64,000 nt of DNA from Clostridia bacterium (GTDB taxonomy: Bacteria > Bacillota > Clostridia > UBA1381 > UBA9506): assembly GCA_017416855.1 (NCBI GenBank), contig JAFQAZ010000007.1, positions 1-64,000 of the forward strand, in the 5' to 3' direction. This document shows, piece after piece, positions 1-6,819 of this stretch; the first letter of the stretch is position 1, and each line of letters starts with the position of its first letter. Both the position numbers and the translations under genes were made by a program. The notes beneath the pieces are model-generated. The model was given only the letters and a program-made list of their open reading frames with translations, was not told where the DNA came from and made no database searches.

Positions 1-898
1 ATTCCTTTAACTGATTCATAAATGTTTTGGATACAAAATTACTACCTTGATCTGAGTGAAAAAGTAAATGGTCTGTGATTTCTCGAGATGCGTATGCATT
101 CATAAAAGTTTTCCTTGTAAGTTGTGTACTGTTTTTCTTTGATATTTTCCAAGCAACCACTTTGCGAGCATATAAGTCAATAATAACACAGATGTAATAT
201 CTTTGTTGGTTGTAAGTATAATATGTTACATCACTAACCCAAACTTCGTTTGGTCGGGAAACAGTAAACTGTTGTTTTAGAATATTTTCTTTTTGCTTTT
301 TGTTCATTTCATACAGTGCCTTAGAACCACCACGAATACTGAACCAACCATTTTCATGCATAATTCGTGCAATAGTGTTTGGATCAATATGATAGCCCCT
401 ATCATGCATTACTGCTGCAATCTTACCTGGACCATATATTTGATTGCTTTCGTAATAGATTTCTTCTATGACAGGCTTTAGTGTATCTCTTCTCTGTTTT
501 GCTTAAGTGTTGCCATTCTTTCCACGAAGCTTTCGGTTGTAGTATGTGCCTTTTGAAAGGCATAAAGCATCGCAAAGAACGTTGACATTATATCCTTCCA
601 ACAACATAGCCTCAACCGCAGAAAACTTGTTATCTATTGAATCGGTGGCTAAACATGGGGATGTTTGTAAAATCTTAATTATGATTTGACTTCGTTCATA
701 CTTTCGGACAAGGTCGTTATAGTCTTTGAGATTTATGGCATGGTCTTTAACCTTATGGTTGTAATCATATTCTTTAATCCAAGAATAAATTGTAGAACGA
801 GAAATGCCAGTGCGTTTATGAATAGACATGACTTGCTCTCCGGCAAGATAGCACTTAATAACATCATCCTTTTGCTTTTGTGTGTATTTTTGTCGCAT
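1..898 (-). pseudogene. IS3-family transposase, interrupted by an in-frame stop and cut by the window edge
   Basis: Reading leftwards from ATG 898, the first 131 codons encode an IS3 OrfA-like helix-turn-helix (TGISRSTIYSWIKEY near residues 30-45) followed by the start of an OrfB-like region. A TAA at 505-503 stops this frame. The same frame then stays open to base 1 and encodes the integrase core, with VWVSDVTYY (first catalytic Asp) and HSDQGSNF (second Asp). The third catalytic residue, Glu, lies beyond the window. Because both halves share one frame and no A-rich slippery run is seen at the stop, a nonsense mutation in a single-ORF transposase fits better than programmed frameshifting. 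The copy is probably inactive. The terminal inverted repeats were not identified. Confidence 0.8.
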
Positions 899-933
899 AA
901 TACTGAAACCTCCTTAAAGTTAAAATGGTTTCT

Positions 934-962
934 ATTGTATCATAAATTGACAAAATAGGCAA
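934..962 (-). promoter_or_regulatory. Promoter of the IS3-type transposase
   Basis: On the minus strand there is a -35 TTGCCT (962-957) and a -10 TACAAT (939-934) with a 17-base spacer. An AAGGAGG ribosome-binding site follows shortly before the ATG at 898. Confidence 0.55.
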
Positions 963-1030
963 AATTATTGAAGTTTTTGAAGAAGTATGGTATTCTAATT
1001 ATATAATTAATTAGTTTGGGAGTGAGAAAA

Positions 1031-2449
1031 ATGAGTGAAGTTAAACTTAATAGACTGATTGAAACATTTTATTTTAAATTATATAAAAATAATAATCCTA
1101 TTGATGTAATGGAATTTAATATGGCGTTTGCAATGAATGAATATTATAATAGTAAAATGCCAATTGCACGACATGGTATTTCTGATATTTTTATTGAAAA
1201 CAATCACAAACATGAAGTAAGTTATGATTCAGAATTTGTGGCTCGTCTTGCTGAAATAGATAGATATATGGTTACAGACAGAGTTGCTTATTTTAGTATG
1301 ATGCGTTCAGTGATGCCAACATTTTATTTAATTACCAAGGATGATAAAGAAATAAAAGTTGAAAGTTTTGCTTCAATGAGCGAAGATGGACAGTGTAGCA
1401 TTTCTTATGTGTATACAGGATTTGATGAGTTCAATGAAAATTCCCACACAGAGATATTAGAATGGAACAATTTCAAATGTATAAAAATAGATATGAATTT
1501 ACATGATATATTAGATATAAAAGATGATGTGGATGAAAATGTGCGTTTTGTAGGATATGAAATAGAAAAATTATTTAGTACATTCTCGGAAAAAAGTAAA
1601 TTTGGTTTGGCATTTGAAGTACTGATAACTATATTAGCTAAACACTTTGAAAAAGATCCCTCTCAAAAAAACAACATTATCACTTATAATCATATGCAAA
1701 ATGTATATAGATATTATCAGTTTGAAACTATAGAAAGAGACCATACAAGCCTGTTGAATACAATAAGGAAAATAACTCAGCAGTTGCCTTTGGACTATTA
1801 CATAAACGAGTTCATGTGCGATATGGGGAAGAATATAACGCAATATGCAGATATTTCTACATATGGGTATGAAAATATGTTAATTGAAATTAGAAGTGCA
1901 GAGAAAAAACATAAATATGAGTCAATAGAAACTTTTTATTCAATATTTGATTATTTTTTAATGGAGAGAGAAAAACTATTAAATTTCATAGTTAAATATA
2001 AGAATAGAAAATATGATGTTGACTATGATGAAGAAGAACTAATTGAGGATAGTAATTATATATTGAATAAAGTTAATAGTGATTTGATTTATGATTTCTA
2101 TAAAGAAAAGTATTTTACAGCAAAGGCAGTTTACGAATGTTTAAATATAGAGAGATACATAACTGAACTAGAAAAGATTCAACAAAAGATTGAAAATACG
2201 GTGATAAGGAAAGAAAGGTTTAAAAAAGAAAAAGATAGTCAGAAATTAAACATAAGAATGCAACTAGTTTCTGTGCTTTTTTCAATTCCTGTGGTATGTG
2301 ATTTAGTGGAAATTTTTTATGCAGAGGATATGCCAAAATGGATTGTATTTCCCAAAAGTTACGCAAAGATTTTGTGGATTGCTATTACAATCGTTGTTAT
2401 AATGTTTTATTTTGAAGGTGTAAAAAAACAAAGAAAAGATAATAAATAG
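1031..2449 (+). CDS. Unrecognised protein with C-terminal coiled coil and two membrane segments
   Basis: I do not recognise this 472-residue protein. ATG 1031 is chosen over TTG 1016 because GGGAGTGAG lies just upstream of it. The first 380 or so residues are hydrophilic and charged, with many Tyr, Lys and Glu. A heptad-like helix follows (around ITELEKIQQKIEN), then two hydrophobic segments near residues 418-438 and 448-466, and a short Lys-rich tail. A large soluble N-domain, a long helix and two C-terminal membrane helices resemble the CorA plan, but no GMN signature is present, so this is only a topology comparison. Base composition is very AT-rich compared with the chromosome to the right. 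It sits between an IS remnant and a tRNA fragment, so it is probably acquired cargo. Confidence 0.7.
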   Translation: MSEVKLNRLIETFYFKLYKNNNPIDVMEFNMAFAMNEYYNSKMPIARHGISDIFIENNHKHEVSYDSEFVARLAEIDRYMVTDRVAYFSMMRSVMPTFYLITKDDKEIKVESFASMSEDGQCSISYVYTGFDEFNENSHTEILEWNNFKCIKIDMNLHDILDIKDDVDENVRFVGYEIEKLFSTFSEKSKFGLAFEVLITILAKHFEKDPSQKNNIITYNHMQNVYRYYQFETIERDHTSLLNTIRKITQQLPLDYYINEFMCDMGKNITQYADISTYGYENMLIEIRSAEKKHKYESIETFYSIFDYFLMEREKLLNFIVKYKNRKYDVDYDEEELIEDSNYILNKVNSDLIYDFYKEKYFTAKAVYECLNIERYITELEKIQQKIENTVIRKERFKKEKDSQKLNIRMQLVSVLFSIPVVCDLVEIFYAEDMPKWIVFPKSYAKILWIAITIVVIMFYFEGVKKQRKDNK

Positions 2450-2474
2450 TGGCATCTAAACCATTCGGCTCTTC

Positions 2475-2511
2475 CACTAAAAGACCACCCAACAGGGTGG
2501 TTTTTTTAGTG
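2475..2511 (+). terminator. Intrinsic terminator after the orphan membrane protein
   Basis: Perfect stem ACCACCC/GGGTGGT (2484-2490 and 2495-2501) with loop AACA, followed by seven T. Outer bases CACTAAAA and TTTTTAGTG extend the stem imperfectly. Confidence 0.85.
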
Positions 2512-2535
2512 TTTTTTAAGTTAGATTAGCACCGA

Positions 2536-2690
2536 CTACAGTAGGTTAACAGCCGCGGCGCGAGTTGTTAACTGGTTTGAGGGCGACCGCTGCCAGTGGC
2601 AGGGGGAGGGAGCCCGAAAATTGGCCGAAACCCGCAATCGCAGGCAGGGATTTTAGTGCCCTGCCGAGATGCGTTGGTTTCAACTCGTTG
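2536..2690. other. GC-rich non-coding stretch with hairpins, function unknown
   Basis: This stretch is much richer in G and C than its flanks. It holds hairpins CTGCC-agt-GGCAG (2590-2602) and GGCAGGG-N9-CCCTGCC (2643-2665), and inverted GGTTAACA/TGTTAACT motifs between about 2553 and 2583. GGTTAACAGCCGC (from 2553) is the reverse complement of a typical tRNA-Asn anticodon arm. A 60-codon frame crosses it but has no ribosome-binding site or protein-like composition. It could be a structured RNA, a rearranged tRNA locus or an integration scar. Nothing else is seen in the 365-base gap between 2450 and 2814 apart from the terminator, the tRNA remnant and a small hairpin. Confidence 0.4.
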
Positions 2691-2723
2691 TTGTCGTTGG
2701 TTCGAGTCCAACTCGGGGAGCCA
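2691..2723 (+). other. 3' fragment of a tRNA-Asn gene (possible attachment site)
   Basis: These 33 bases fit the end of a tRNA. The T-stem is GTTGG/CCAAC (2696-2700, 2708-2712) with loop TTCGAGT, followed by acceptor strand TCGGGGA, discriminator G (2720) and encoded CCA (2721-2723). An acceptor 5' partner TCCCCGA with G73 is typical of tRNA-Asn. No D-arm, anticodon arm or 5' acceptor strand is found upstream, so the gene is incomplete. Integrating elements often leave such a 3' tRNA duplicate at one end. Confidence 0.6.
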
Positions 2724-2729
2724 CTTATT

Positions 2730-2757
2730 GACTACCCATTTGGATAGTCTTTAAATT
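2730..2757 (+). terminator. Small hairpin after the tRNA fragment
   Basis: GACTA (2730-2734) pairs with TAGTC (2745-2749), with an inner CC/GG and a short T-rich tail. It may be the old terminator of the tRNA gene. It is weak. Confidence 0.35.
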
Positions 2758-2814
2758 TTTACTGCACCTGTATTCTTCTGCTTTTATTTGAAATAATAAA
2801 GCAGAGGTGACGAT

Positions 2815-4107
2815 ATGGAATCAATTTGGAATCAGGATATAAAAAAGTGCATCTTTACACCCTTAGAAGGGGATATAAAAACCGATGTTTTGGTCATTGG
2901 TGGCGGGTTGTGCGGCATTTTGTGTGCCTATATGTTACAAAAGTCCGGCGTAGCGTGTGTCTTAGTCGAGGCAGATAGGCTATGCGCCGGAATAACCAAC
3001 GGCACAACGGCAAAAATCACATGGCAACATGGTCTTGTGTATCATAAAATTATGAAACAATATGGTGTGGAGACAGCACAGCTTTATTATCAAAGCCAAA
3101 AAAATGCTTTTGATGAACTGACAAAAATGGCCTCTTCATCCAATGCTGGCTTAGAATTCTGCCCATCCTTTGTGTACTCTTTGAATGACAGAAAAGCGAT
3201 TGAGCAAGAGGCTTTTGCATTAAACAAAATTGGCTGCTCAGCGGAGTTTTGTGAAAAGACAGAATTGCCATTTCCCATTGCGGGAGCTGTTATGATAGAG
3301 AATCAGGCGCAGTTTCATCCGCTGAAGTTTGCTTATGGAATAGCAAAAGACATAACGATTTACGAAAACACAAAAGTTCTTGAATTAAAAACCAACACAG
3401 CCATCACAAACAAGGGAACGATTTCAGCGAAGACCATTATTGTAGCCACACATTTTCCCTTTATCAACAAACACGGTGGGTATTTTCTGAAGCTGTATCA
3501 GCACAGGTCTTATGTTTTGGCTTTGCAAAACGCACCGCAGATAAAAGGGATGTATGTAGATGAGGCAAAGGACGGCCTTTCTTTCAGAGAATTTCAGGAT
3601 TTGCTGCTGCTTGGTGGCGGTAGCCACCGCACGGGGGCGAAAGGTGGGAACTGGGCGGAGCTTACGGAATTTGCCAAAAGCTATTATCCCGAAGCTCATG
3701 AGGTGGGCAGGTGGGCTACGCAGGATTGTATGACATTGGATTCCATTCCGTATATCGGTCAGTATTCTAAATCGACACCCGGTTTATATGTGGCAACGGG
3801 GTTTAACAAATGGGGTATGACATCCTCTATGGTTGCTGCTATGCTGCTTCGGGATGTGGTCTGTGGACGAAAAAATGAATATGAAGAAGTGTATTCCCCA
3901 TCGAGAACTGTGCTTCATCCGCAGTTGGCGGTGAACATTTTTGAATCGGTAAAAGGCTTGCTGACACCTACGGTGCCGCGGTGTCCTCATCTGGGATGTG
4001 CTTTGAAATACAACAAAGCAGAACATTCGTGGGACTGCCCCTGCCATGGCTCCAGATTTGATAAAAACGGTAAGTTGATTAACAATCCGGCCACAGATGA
4101 TCAATAG
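2815..4107 (+). CDS. FAD-dependent oxidoreductase with C-terminal Rieske [2Fe-2S] domain
   Basis: A 430-residue DAO-type flavoprotein. The N-terminus has the dinucleotide-binding signature VIGGGLCG (residues 27-34) and an acidic residue (E52) closing the beta-alpha-beta fold. The C-terminus carries a Rieske motif with ligands C390, H392, C408 and H411 (CxH...CPCH). The domain order matches the family of glycine-oxidase-like FAD enzymes fused to a Rieske domain, found in many Firmicutes and thought to pass electrons between flavin and cluster. The physiological substrate is unknown. There is no signal peptide, so it is cytoplasmic. AGAGGTGA precedes the ATG. It stands alone, ends at a strong bidirectional terminator and converges on the manganese catalase gene; both have redox roles, but co-regulation is not shown. 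Confidence 0.88.
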   Translation: MESIWNQDIKKCIFTPLEGDIKTDVLVIGGGLCGILCAYMLQKSGVACVLVEADRLCAGITNGTTAKITWQHGLVYHKIMKQYGVETAQLYYQSQKNAFDELTKMASSSNAGLEFCPSFVYSLNDRKAIEQEAFALNKIGCSAEFCEKTELPFPIAGAVMIENQAQFHPLKFAYGIAKDITIYENTKVLELKTNTAITNKGTISAKTIIVATHFPFINKHGGYFLKLYQHRSYVLALQNAPQIKGMYVDEAKDGLSFREFQDLLLLGGGSHRTGAKGGNWAELTEFAKSYYPEAHEVGRWATQDCMTLDSIPYIGQYSKSTPGLYVATGFNKWGMTSSMVAAMLLRDVVCGRKNEYEEVYSPSRTVLHPQLAVNIFESVKGLLTPTVPRCPHLGCALKYNKAEHSWDCPCHGSRFDKNGKLINNPATDDQ

Positions 4108-4132
4108 AGATTCTGTCCGAAAGCTGCTATAG

Positions 4133-4163
4133 CAAAAGACCACCCCAAAAGGGTGGTCTTTTG
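4133..4163. terminator. Bidirectional terminator between the convergent oxidoreductase and catalase genes
   Basis: A 13-base perfect stem, CAAAAGACCACCC/GGGTGGTCTTTTG, with loop CAAAA. T-runs are present in both directions. Confidence 0.9.
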
Positions 4164-4170
4164 AATAGAA

Positions 4171-4842
4171 TCAAGCATTTTTGTTAAAGGAAGGGGCAAT
4201 GGTTTCGTTATTTGCAAACACATTCGGTCCCGGGTCCGACAGAGAAAAATACATTTTTGCGGCTTGAGTAGTGCCGAAATCTCTGTTAGAACCGGTGTTT
4301 TGCACCTTGTTAAAAGCATCGCGGAACATCTGGTTGTGTGCTTCTTCGCGGTTTAAAAGAAAATCAATGGTTTCTTTAACTTTTTTATCGTCTATCTGGC
4401 GATACAAATACTCATAAACGACTTTTGCCCGCTGCTCGGATGCAATGTTGCTCAAAAGGTCGGCGCATAAATCTCCGGTAACAGTTACATAATCTGCAGT
4501 CCATGAATAGCCTGAGGCGTTAATCAGCCCGGGATTCAAGCCCAAAATGACATGAGACTGAATTTCACCGGCCTGTACTTTTGCGGCATCGACATCGTGT
4601 CCGTTGAGCATATTAATGGTTTGCGCAACCATTTCCATGTGTCCCAGCTCTTCTGCGGCAATATCAAGGAATAAATCCTTGATTTCGGGATCTTTAATGC
4701 GAAAGCTCTGTGACATATACTGCATAGCGGCCTTGAGCTCACCGTTGTCACCGCCCAGCTGTTCCTGCAACAGTGCTGCATATTGCGGATTTGGTTTTTC
4801 TACCGATACGGGATGAAAAAGCATTTTTTCATGTTTGAACAT
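4171..4842 (-). CDS. Manganese catalase, CotJC-type
   Basis: A 223-residue ferritin-like protein that would break down hydrogen peroxide at a dimanganese centre. The expected ligands are visible with the family's spacing: E35, E65 and H68 (EELGHMEMV), E136 and H169 (NREEAHNQMF). The 33-residue gap between the last two equals that in the known Lactiplantibacillus enzyme. The length fits the short clostridial form homologous to spore-coat protein CotJC, so it may be a spore component, but CotJA and CotJB are not adjacent. GGAGGTAAACT precedes the ATG. It has its own promoter at 4929-4902 and is transcribed away from the SdpR-type pair. Confidence 0.9.
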   Translation of the reverse strand: MFKHEKMLFHPVSVEKPNPQYAALLQEQLGGDNGELKAAMQYMSQSFRIKDPEIKDLFLDIAAEELGHMEMVAQTINMLNGHDVDAAKVQAGEIQSHVILGLNPGLINASGYSWTADYVTVTGDLCADLLSNIASEQRAKVVYEYLYRQIDDKKVKETIDFLLNREEAHNQMFRDAFNKVQNTGSNRDFGTTQAAKMYFSLSDPGPNVFANNETIAPSFNKNA

Positions 4843-4901
4843 AGTTTACCTCCAATTACAGTTTTCTTTATTATTAACAATATAAGGTAATTTATGCATT
4901 G

Positions 4902-4929
4902 ATTTTATCGTCACAAAAAGAAAAGTCAA
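4902..4929 (-). promoter_or_regulatory. Promoter of the manganese catalase gene
   Basis: Minus-strand TTGACT (4929-4924), 16-base spacer, TAAAAT (4907-4902). It abuts the operator palindrome at 4931-4958, so a repressor bound there could affect both directions. Confidence 0.6.
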
Positions 4930-4930
4930 C

Positions 4931-4958
4931 ATCTATTTAGAATTTTTTCTAAATAGAT
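4931..4958. promoter_or_regulatory. Upstream operator palindrome of the sdpR-like gene
   Basis: ATCTATTTAG and CTAAATAGAT are inverted about an AT-rich centre, 28 bases in all. The half-sites are identical to those of the second palindrome at 4987-5014. It lies between the two divergent -35 elements. Confidence 0.75.
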
Positions 4959-4959
4959 G

Positions 4960-4988
4960 TTGACTTTTTGTCTGCTGTATAGTATAAT
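4960..4988 (+). promoter_or_regulatory. Promoter of the sdpR-sdpI-like operon
   Basis: TTGACT (4960-4965), 17-base spacer, TATAAT (4983-4988). The -10 overlaps the start of the downstream palindrome. Confidence 0.85.
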
Positions 4989-5014
4989 CTATTTAGAAAT
5001 ATTTCTAAATAGAT
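4987..5014. promoter_or_regulatory. Operator palindrome overlapping the -10 and transcription start
   Basis: A perfect 28-base palindrome with arms ATCTATTTAGAAAT and ATTTCTAAATAGAT. Its place over the -10 and start site suggests autorepression by the ArsR-type protein encoded next. Confidence 0.85.
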
Positions 5015-5031
5015 GCAAGGGAGTGATGTGA

Positions 5032-5301
5032 ATGGGTATGAACGAAACCTTAAAAGCCATCTCCGACCCGGTACGACGGGATATCCTTTCCATGCTGAAA
5101 GAAGGCAAAAAGTCTGCAGGAGAAATCGGCGAGCATTTTAATCTGACGGGTGCAACAGTTTCGTATCATCTGGCAAAACTAAAGCAGGCGGACCTGATTG
5201 CGGAAGAAAAACACAAAAATTTTATATACTATGAATTGAATACGTCGGTGTTTGAAGACGTGTTGCGATGGATTTATGGGTTAGGAGGTCGTGAGGAATG
5301 A
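5032..5301 (+). CDS. ArsR-family repressor, SdpR-like
   Basis: An 89-residue winged-helix regulator. ISDPVRRDILSMLKEGKKSAGEIGEHF gives the first helices of the ArsR fold in two parts, and TVSYHLAKLKQADLI is the recognition helix and wing. No metal-binding Cys cluster typical of ArsR or CadC is visible, which fits the SdpR subgroup. GGGAG lies eight bases before the ATG. It overlaps the next gene by four bases, so the two are translationally coupled. Two palindromes sharing half-sites flank its promoter, which strongly suggests autoregulation. Confidence 0.88.
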   Translation: MGMNETLKAISDPVRRDILSMLKEGKKSAGEIGEHFNLTGATVSYHLAKLKQADLIAEEKHKNFIYYELNTSVFEDVLRWIYGLGGREE

Positions 5302-5909
5302 AATTTTTTAAATGGAAAGTTTTTATCATAACAAGTCTTGTTTGCTTATTGCCGATTCTGCTGGGGCTTTCCCTATGGAACCGTTTGCCGGAGGTTTTGG
5401 CCATTCATTTTGATGTTTACGGCACACCGGATAATTTTGCCCCGAAGGGCTTTGTTGTGTTCGGGTTGCCGGTGCTGATGGTGATTCTTCAATGGTTTTG
5501 CTGCTTTATCAATGACCTGAATGCTCACAAGCACGGAGAACGAAAAAAGTTTGAAGCTGTGACCAAATGGATTATTCCCTGTATGACTGTTGTGTTGCAG
5601 GTGGTTACCTTAGGGTATGGTCTTGGCTGGCATGTGGATGTAAGAAAAGTTGCGACTTTGATTGTTGGTGTTGTGTTCCTTGTTATTGGGAATTACCTGC
5701 CCAAGTTTGATTATATTAAACATTATGATGTTAAAGCGGAGAAGGCAAGAAAAATCAACCGGTTTATCGGTTATGAAACCGTTGTGATGGGCATTTTGTT
5801 TTTGGTCAGCATGTTTTTGCCGTCTGTCAGCACAATCGTTTGCCTGGTGCTGCTGATTCCTTATGGAATTATCGGTGCGGTGTACGGCATTGTTATAGGT
5901 AGGAAATAA
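5298..5909 (+). CDS. SdpI/YhfL-family membrane protein
   Basis: A 203-residue protein with about six membrane helices: residues 10-28, 50-68, 88-108, 112-130, 150-170 and 176-198. The N-terminal half has DUF1648 features (LPEVLAIHFDVYGTPDNFAPKG in two parts), and the C-terminal half fits the SdpI family. In Bacillus subtilis SdpI is the immunity protein against the SdpC toxin and helps sequester SdpR at the membrane. No SdpA, SdpB or SdpC gene is nearby, so here it may be an orphan immunity or sensory protein. It overlaps the repressor gene at ATGA. Confidence 0.85.
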   Translation: MKFFKWKVFIITSLVCLLPILLGLSLWNRLPEVLAIHFDVYGTPDNFAPKGFVVFGLPVLMVILQWFCCFINDLNAHKHGERKKFEAVTKWIIPCMTVVLQVVTLGYGLGWHVDVRKVATLIVGVVFLVIGNYLPKFDYIKHYDVKAEKARKINRFIGYETVVMGILFLVSMFLPSVSTIVCLVLLIPYGIIGAVYGIVIGRK

Positions 5910-5942
5910 AACAAAGACCACCCTGTGGGTGGTCTTTGTTTT
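5910..5942 (+). terminator. Terminator of the sdpR-sdpI-like operon
   Basis: A 14-base perfect stem, AACAAAGACCACCC/GGGTGGTCTTTGTT, with loop TGT and trailing T. Confidence 0.9.
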
Positions 5943-6037
5943 ATGCATAAGCAGTCTCGCTTAAGATCCATCTGGCACGCGAAGTAGCAAAAAGAGAGGG
6001 GAGTGTCGATTTTTCTCTATGCCTTCTCAAAACGACA

Positions 6038-6054
6038 CAGGGGCGTTGCCCCTG
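6038..6054. other. Short GC-rich hairpin
   Basis: CAGGGGC and GCCCCTG with loop GTT. Hairpins of this type are common between genes in gut Firmicutes. No T-run follows. The rest of 5943-6085 shows no gene or other signal. Confidence 0.3.
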
Positions 6055-6085
6055 GACCTCAAGTTTGCCGATAGGTATATAAAAA

Positions 6086-6292
6086 TTATTCTGCCATTTT
6101 AGGATTATTTGTTCTTTCTAAAAGATAATCAATTGAGATTTGAAAATAGTCAGCAATTCGGATTAATTCTTTAATTCCTGGCTCGTGCGCACCGGTTTCG
6201 TAACGGCTGATGGTATTTTGTGTTGTATTTAAATCCATAGCCAGCTTTAATTGAGAAATGCCCTTGGCTTTTCTAATTTCTCTTAATCGCAT
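6086..6292 (-). CDS. Small XRE-family DNA-binding regulator
   Basis: A 68-residue protein made almost entirely of a Cro/C1-type helix-turn-helix: MRLREIRKAKGISQLKLA, then TTQNTISRYETGAHEPG and the closing helices. ATG 6292 is chosen over TTG 6310 because AAGGAGTG lies just upstream of it. There is no sensor or oligomerisation domain. It diverges from a small acidic protein gene, and a perfect 27-base palindrome lies between them. The likely role is autoregulation and control of the neighbour. A toxin-antitoxin role is possible but not shown. Confidence 0.85.
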   Translation of the reverse strand: MRLREIRKAKGISQLKLAMDLNTTQNTISRYETGAHEPGIKELIRIADYFQISIDYLLERTNNPKMAE

Positions 6293-6303
6293 AAAATCAC
6301 TCC

Positions 6304-6333
6304 TTGACAAATATTATCCCATAACGGTATAAT
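6304..6333 (+). promoter_or_regulatory. Promoter of the small acidic protein gene
   Basis: TTGACA (6304-6309), 18-base spacer, TATAAT (6328-6333). The operator palindrome starts immediately downstream of the -10. Confidence 0.75.
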
Positions 6334-6360
6334 ATAAATATCCCGAATAGGGATATTTAT
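6334..6360. promoter_or_regulatory. Operator palindrome between the XRE regulator and its divergent neighbour
   Basis: ATAAATATCCC (6334-6344), 5-base spacer GAATA, GGGATATTTAT (6350-6360): an 11-base perfect inverted repeat over the expected transcription start. It is the probable binding site of the XRE protein. Confidence 0.8.
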
Positions 6361-6371
6361 AAAGGAGTGAT

Positions 6372-6611
6372 ATGATGGGCATTAAATTAGAAATCTTTGC
6401 CAGTGCTGTCTGTGAAGCCATTCAACAGGCCATAGAGTACATTTACATTGATACCGATGACATACATTCCGTCGCCCTGGTGGTGCTTGGCGAAATCAAA
6501 AGTATTATTCAGGATGAAACCATTGAAGATGATTTTTATGTGGTGGAAGAAATCGTGAAGGTGTTTGAAAAATATCATATTGATGCGGGGTTCCGCCATG
6601 ATTTTGGATAA
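6372..6611 (+). CDS. Small acidic protein of unknown function
   Basis: A 79-residue protein that I do not recognise. AAAGGAGTGAT precedes two consecutive ATG codons (6372 and 6375), and either could be used. It is acidic and predicted mainly helical, with one hydrophobic patch (HSVALVVLGEI) but no clear membrane segment. It diverges from the XRE regulator across an operator palindrome, which argues that it is a real, regulated gene. It ends before a terminator at 6695 with nothing else in the transcript. Confidence 0.65.
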   Translation: MMGIKLEIFASAVCEAIQQAIEYIYIDTDDIHSVALVVLGEIKSIIQDETIEDDFYVVEEIVKVFEKYHIDAGFRHDFG

Positions 6612-6694
6612 GCTGATATATAAAATGATTGCATTGACATTGTTTTCCCAACGGAGAGAATCTACAATACGGCTTTTGCTGTGCTTATGCTATA

Positions 6695-6720
6695 AAAAGC
6701 CACCCAATGAGGTGGCTTTT
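6695..6720 (+). terminator. Terminator of the small acidic protein gene
   Basis: Stem AAAAGCCACC/GGTGGCTTTT with loop CAATGA. Confidence 0.8.
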
Positions 6721-6752
6721 ATGCTTTATAAATTATGACAACTTTTTTTCTC

Positions 6753-6781
6753 TTTACACCTTCTTTTTTATATGGTATAAT
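6753..6781 (+). promoter_or_regulatory. Promoter of the DUF3048 lipoprotein gene
   Basis: TTTACA (6753-6758), 17-base spacer, TATAAT (6776-6781). Confidence 0.75.
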
Positions 6782-6819
6782 TTTTGTAAGGGAAAACCAA
6801 TGAAAAGGAGTGCATGAGA

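Noticed and set aside
2650-2723. A complete tRNA ending at 2723
   Set aside because: No TCCCCGA-like 5' strand, D-arm or anticodon arm can be folded from the 50 bases upstream. Only the T-arm and acceptor 3' strand fit.
2565-2747. 60-codon plus-strand frame in the GC-rich stretch
   Set aside because: It runs through the tRNA fragment and hairpins, has no ribosome-binding site, and its composition is not protein-like.
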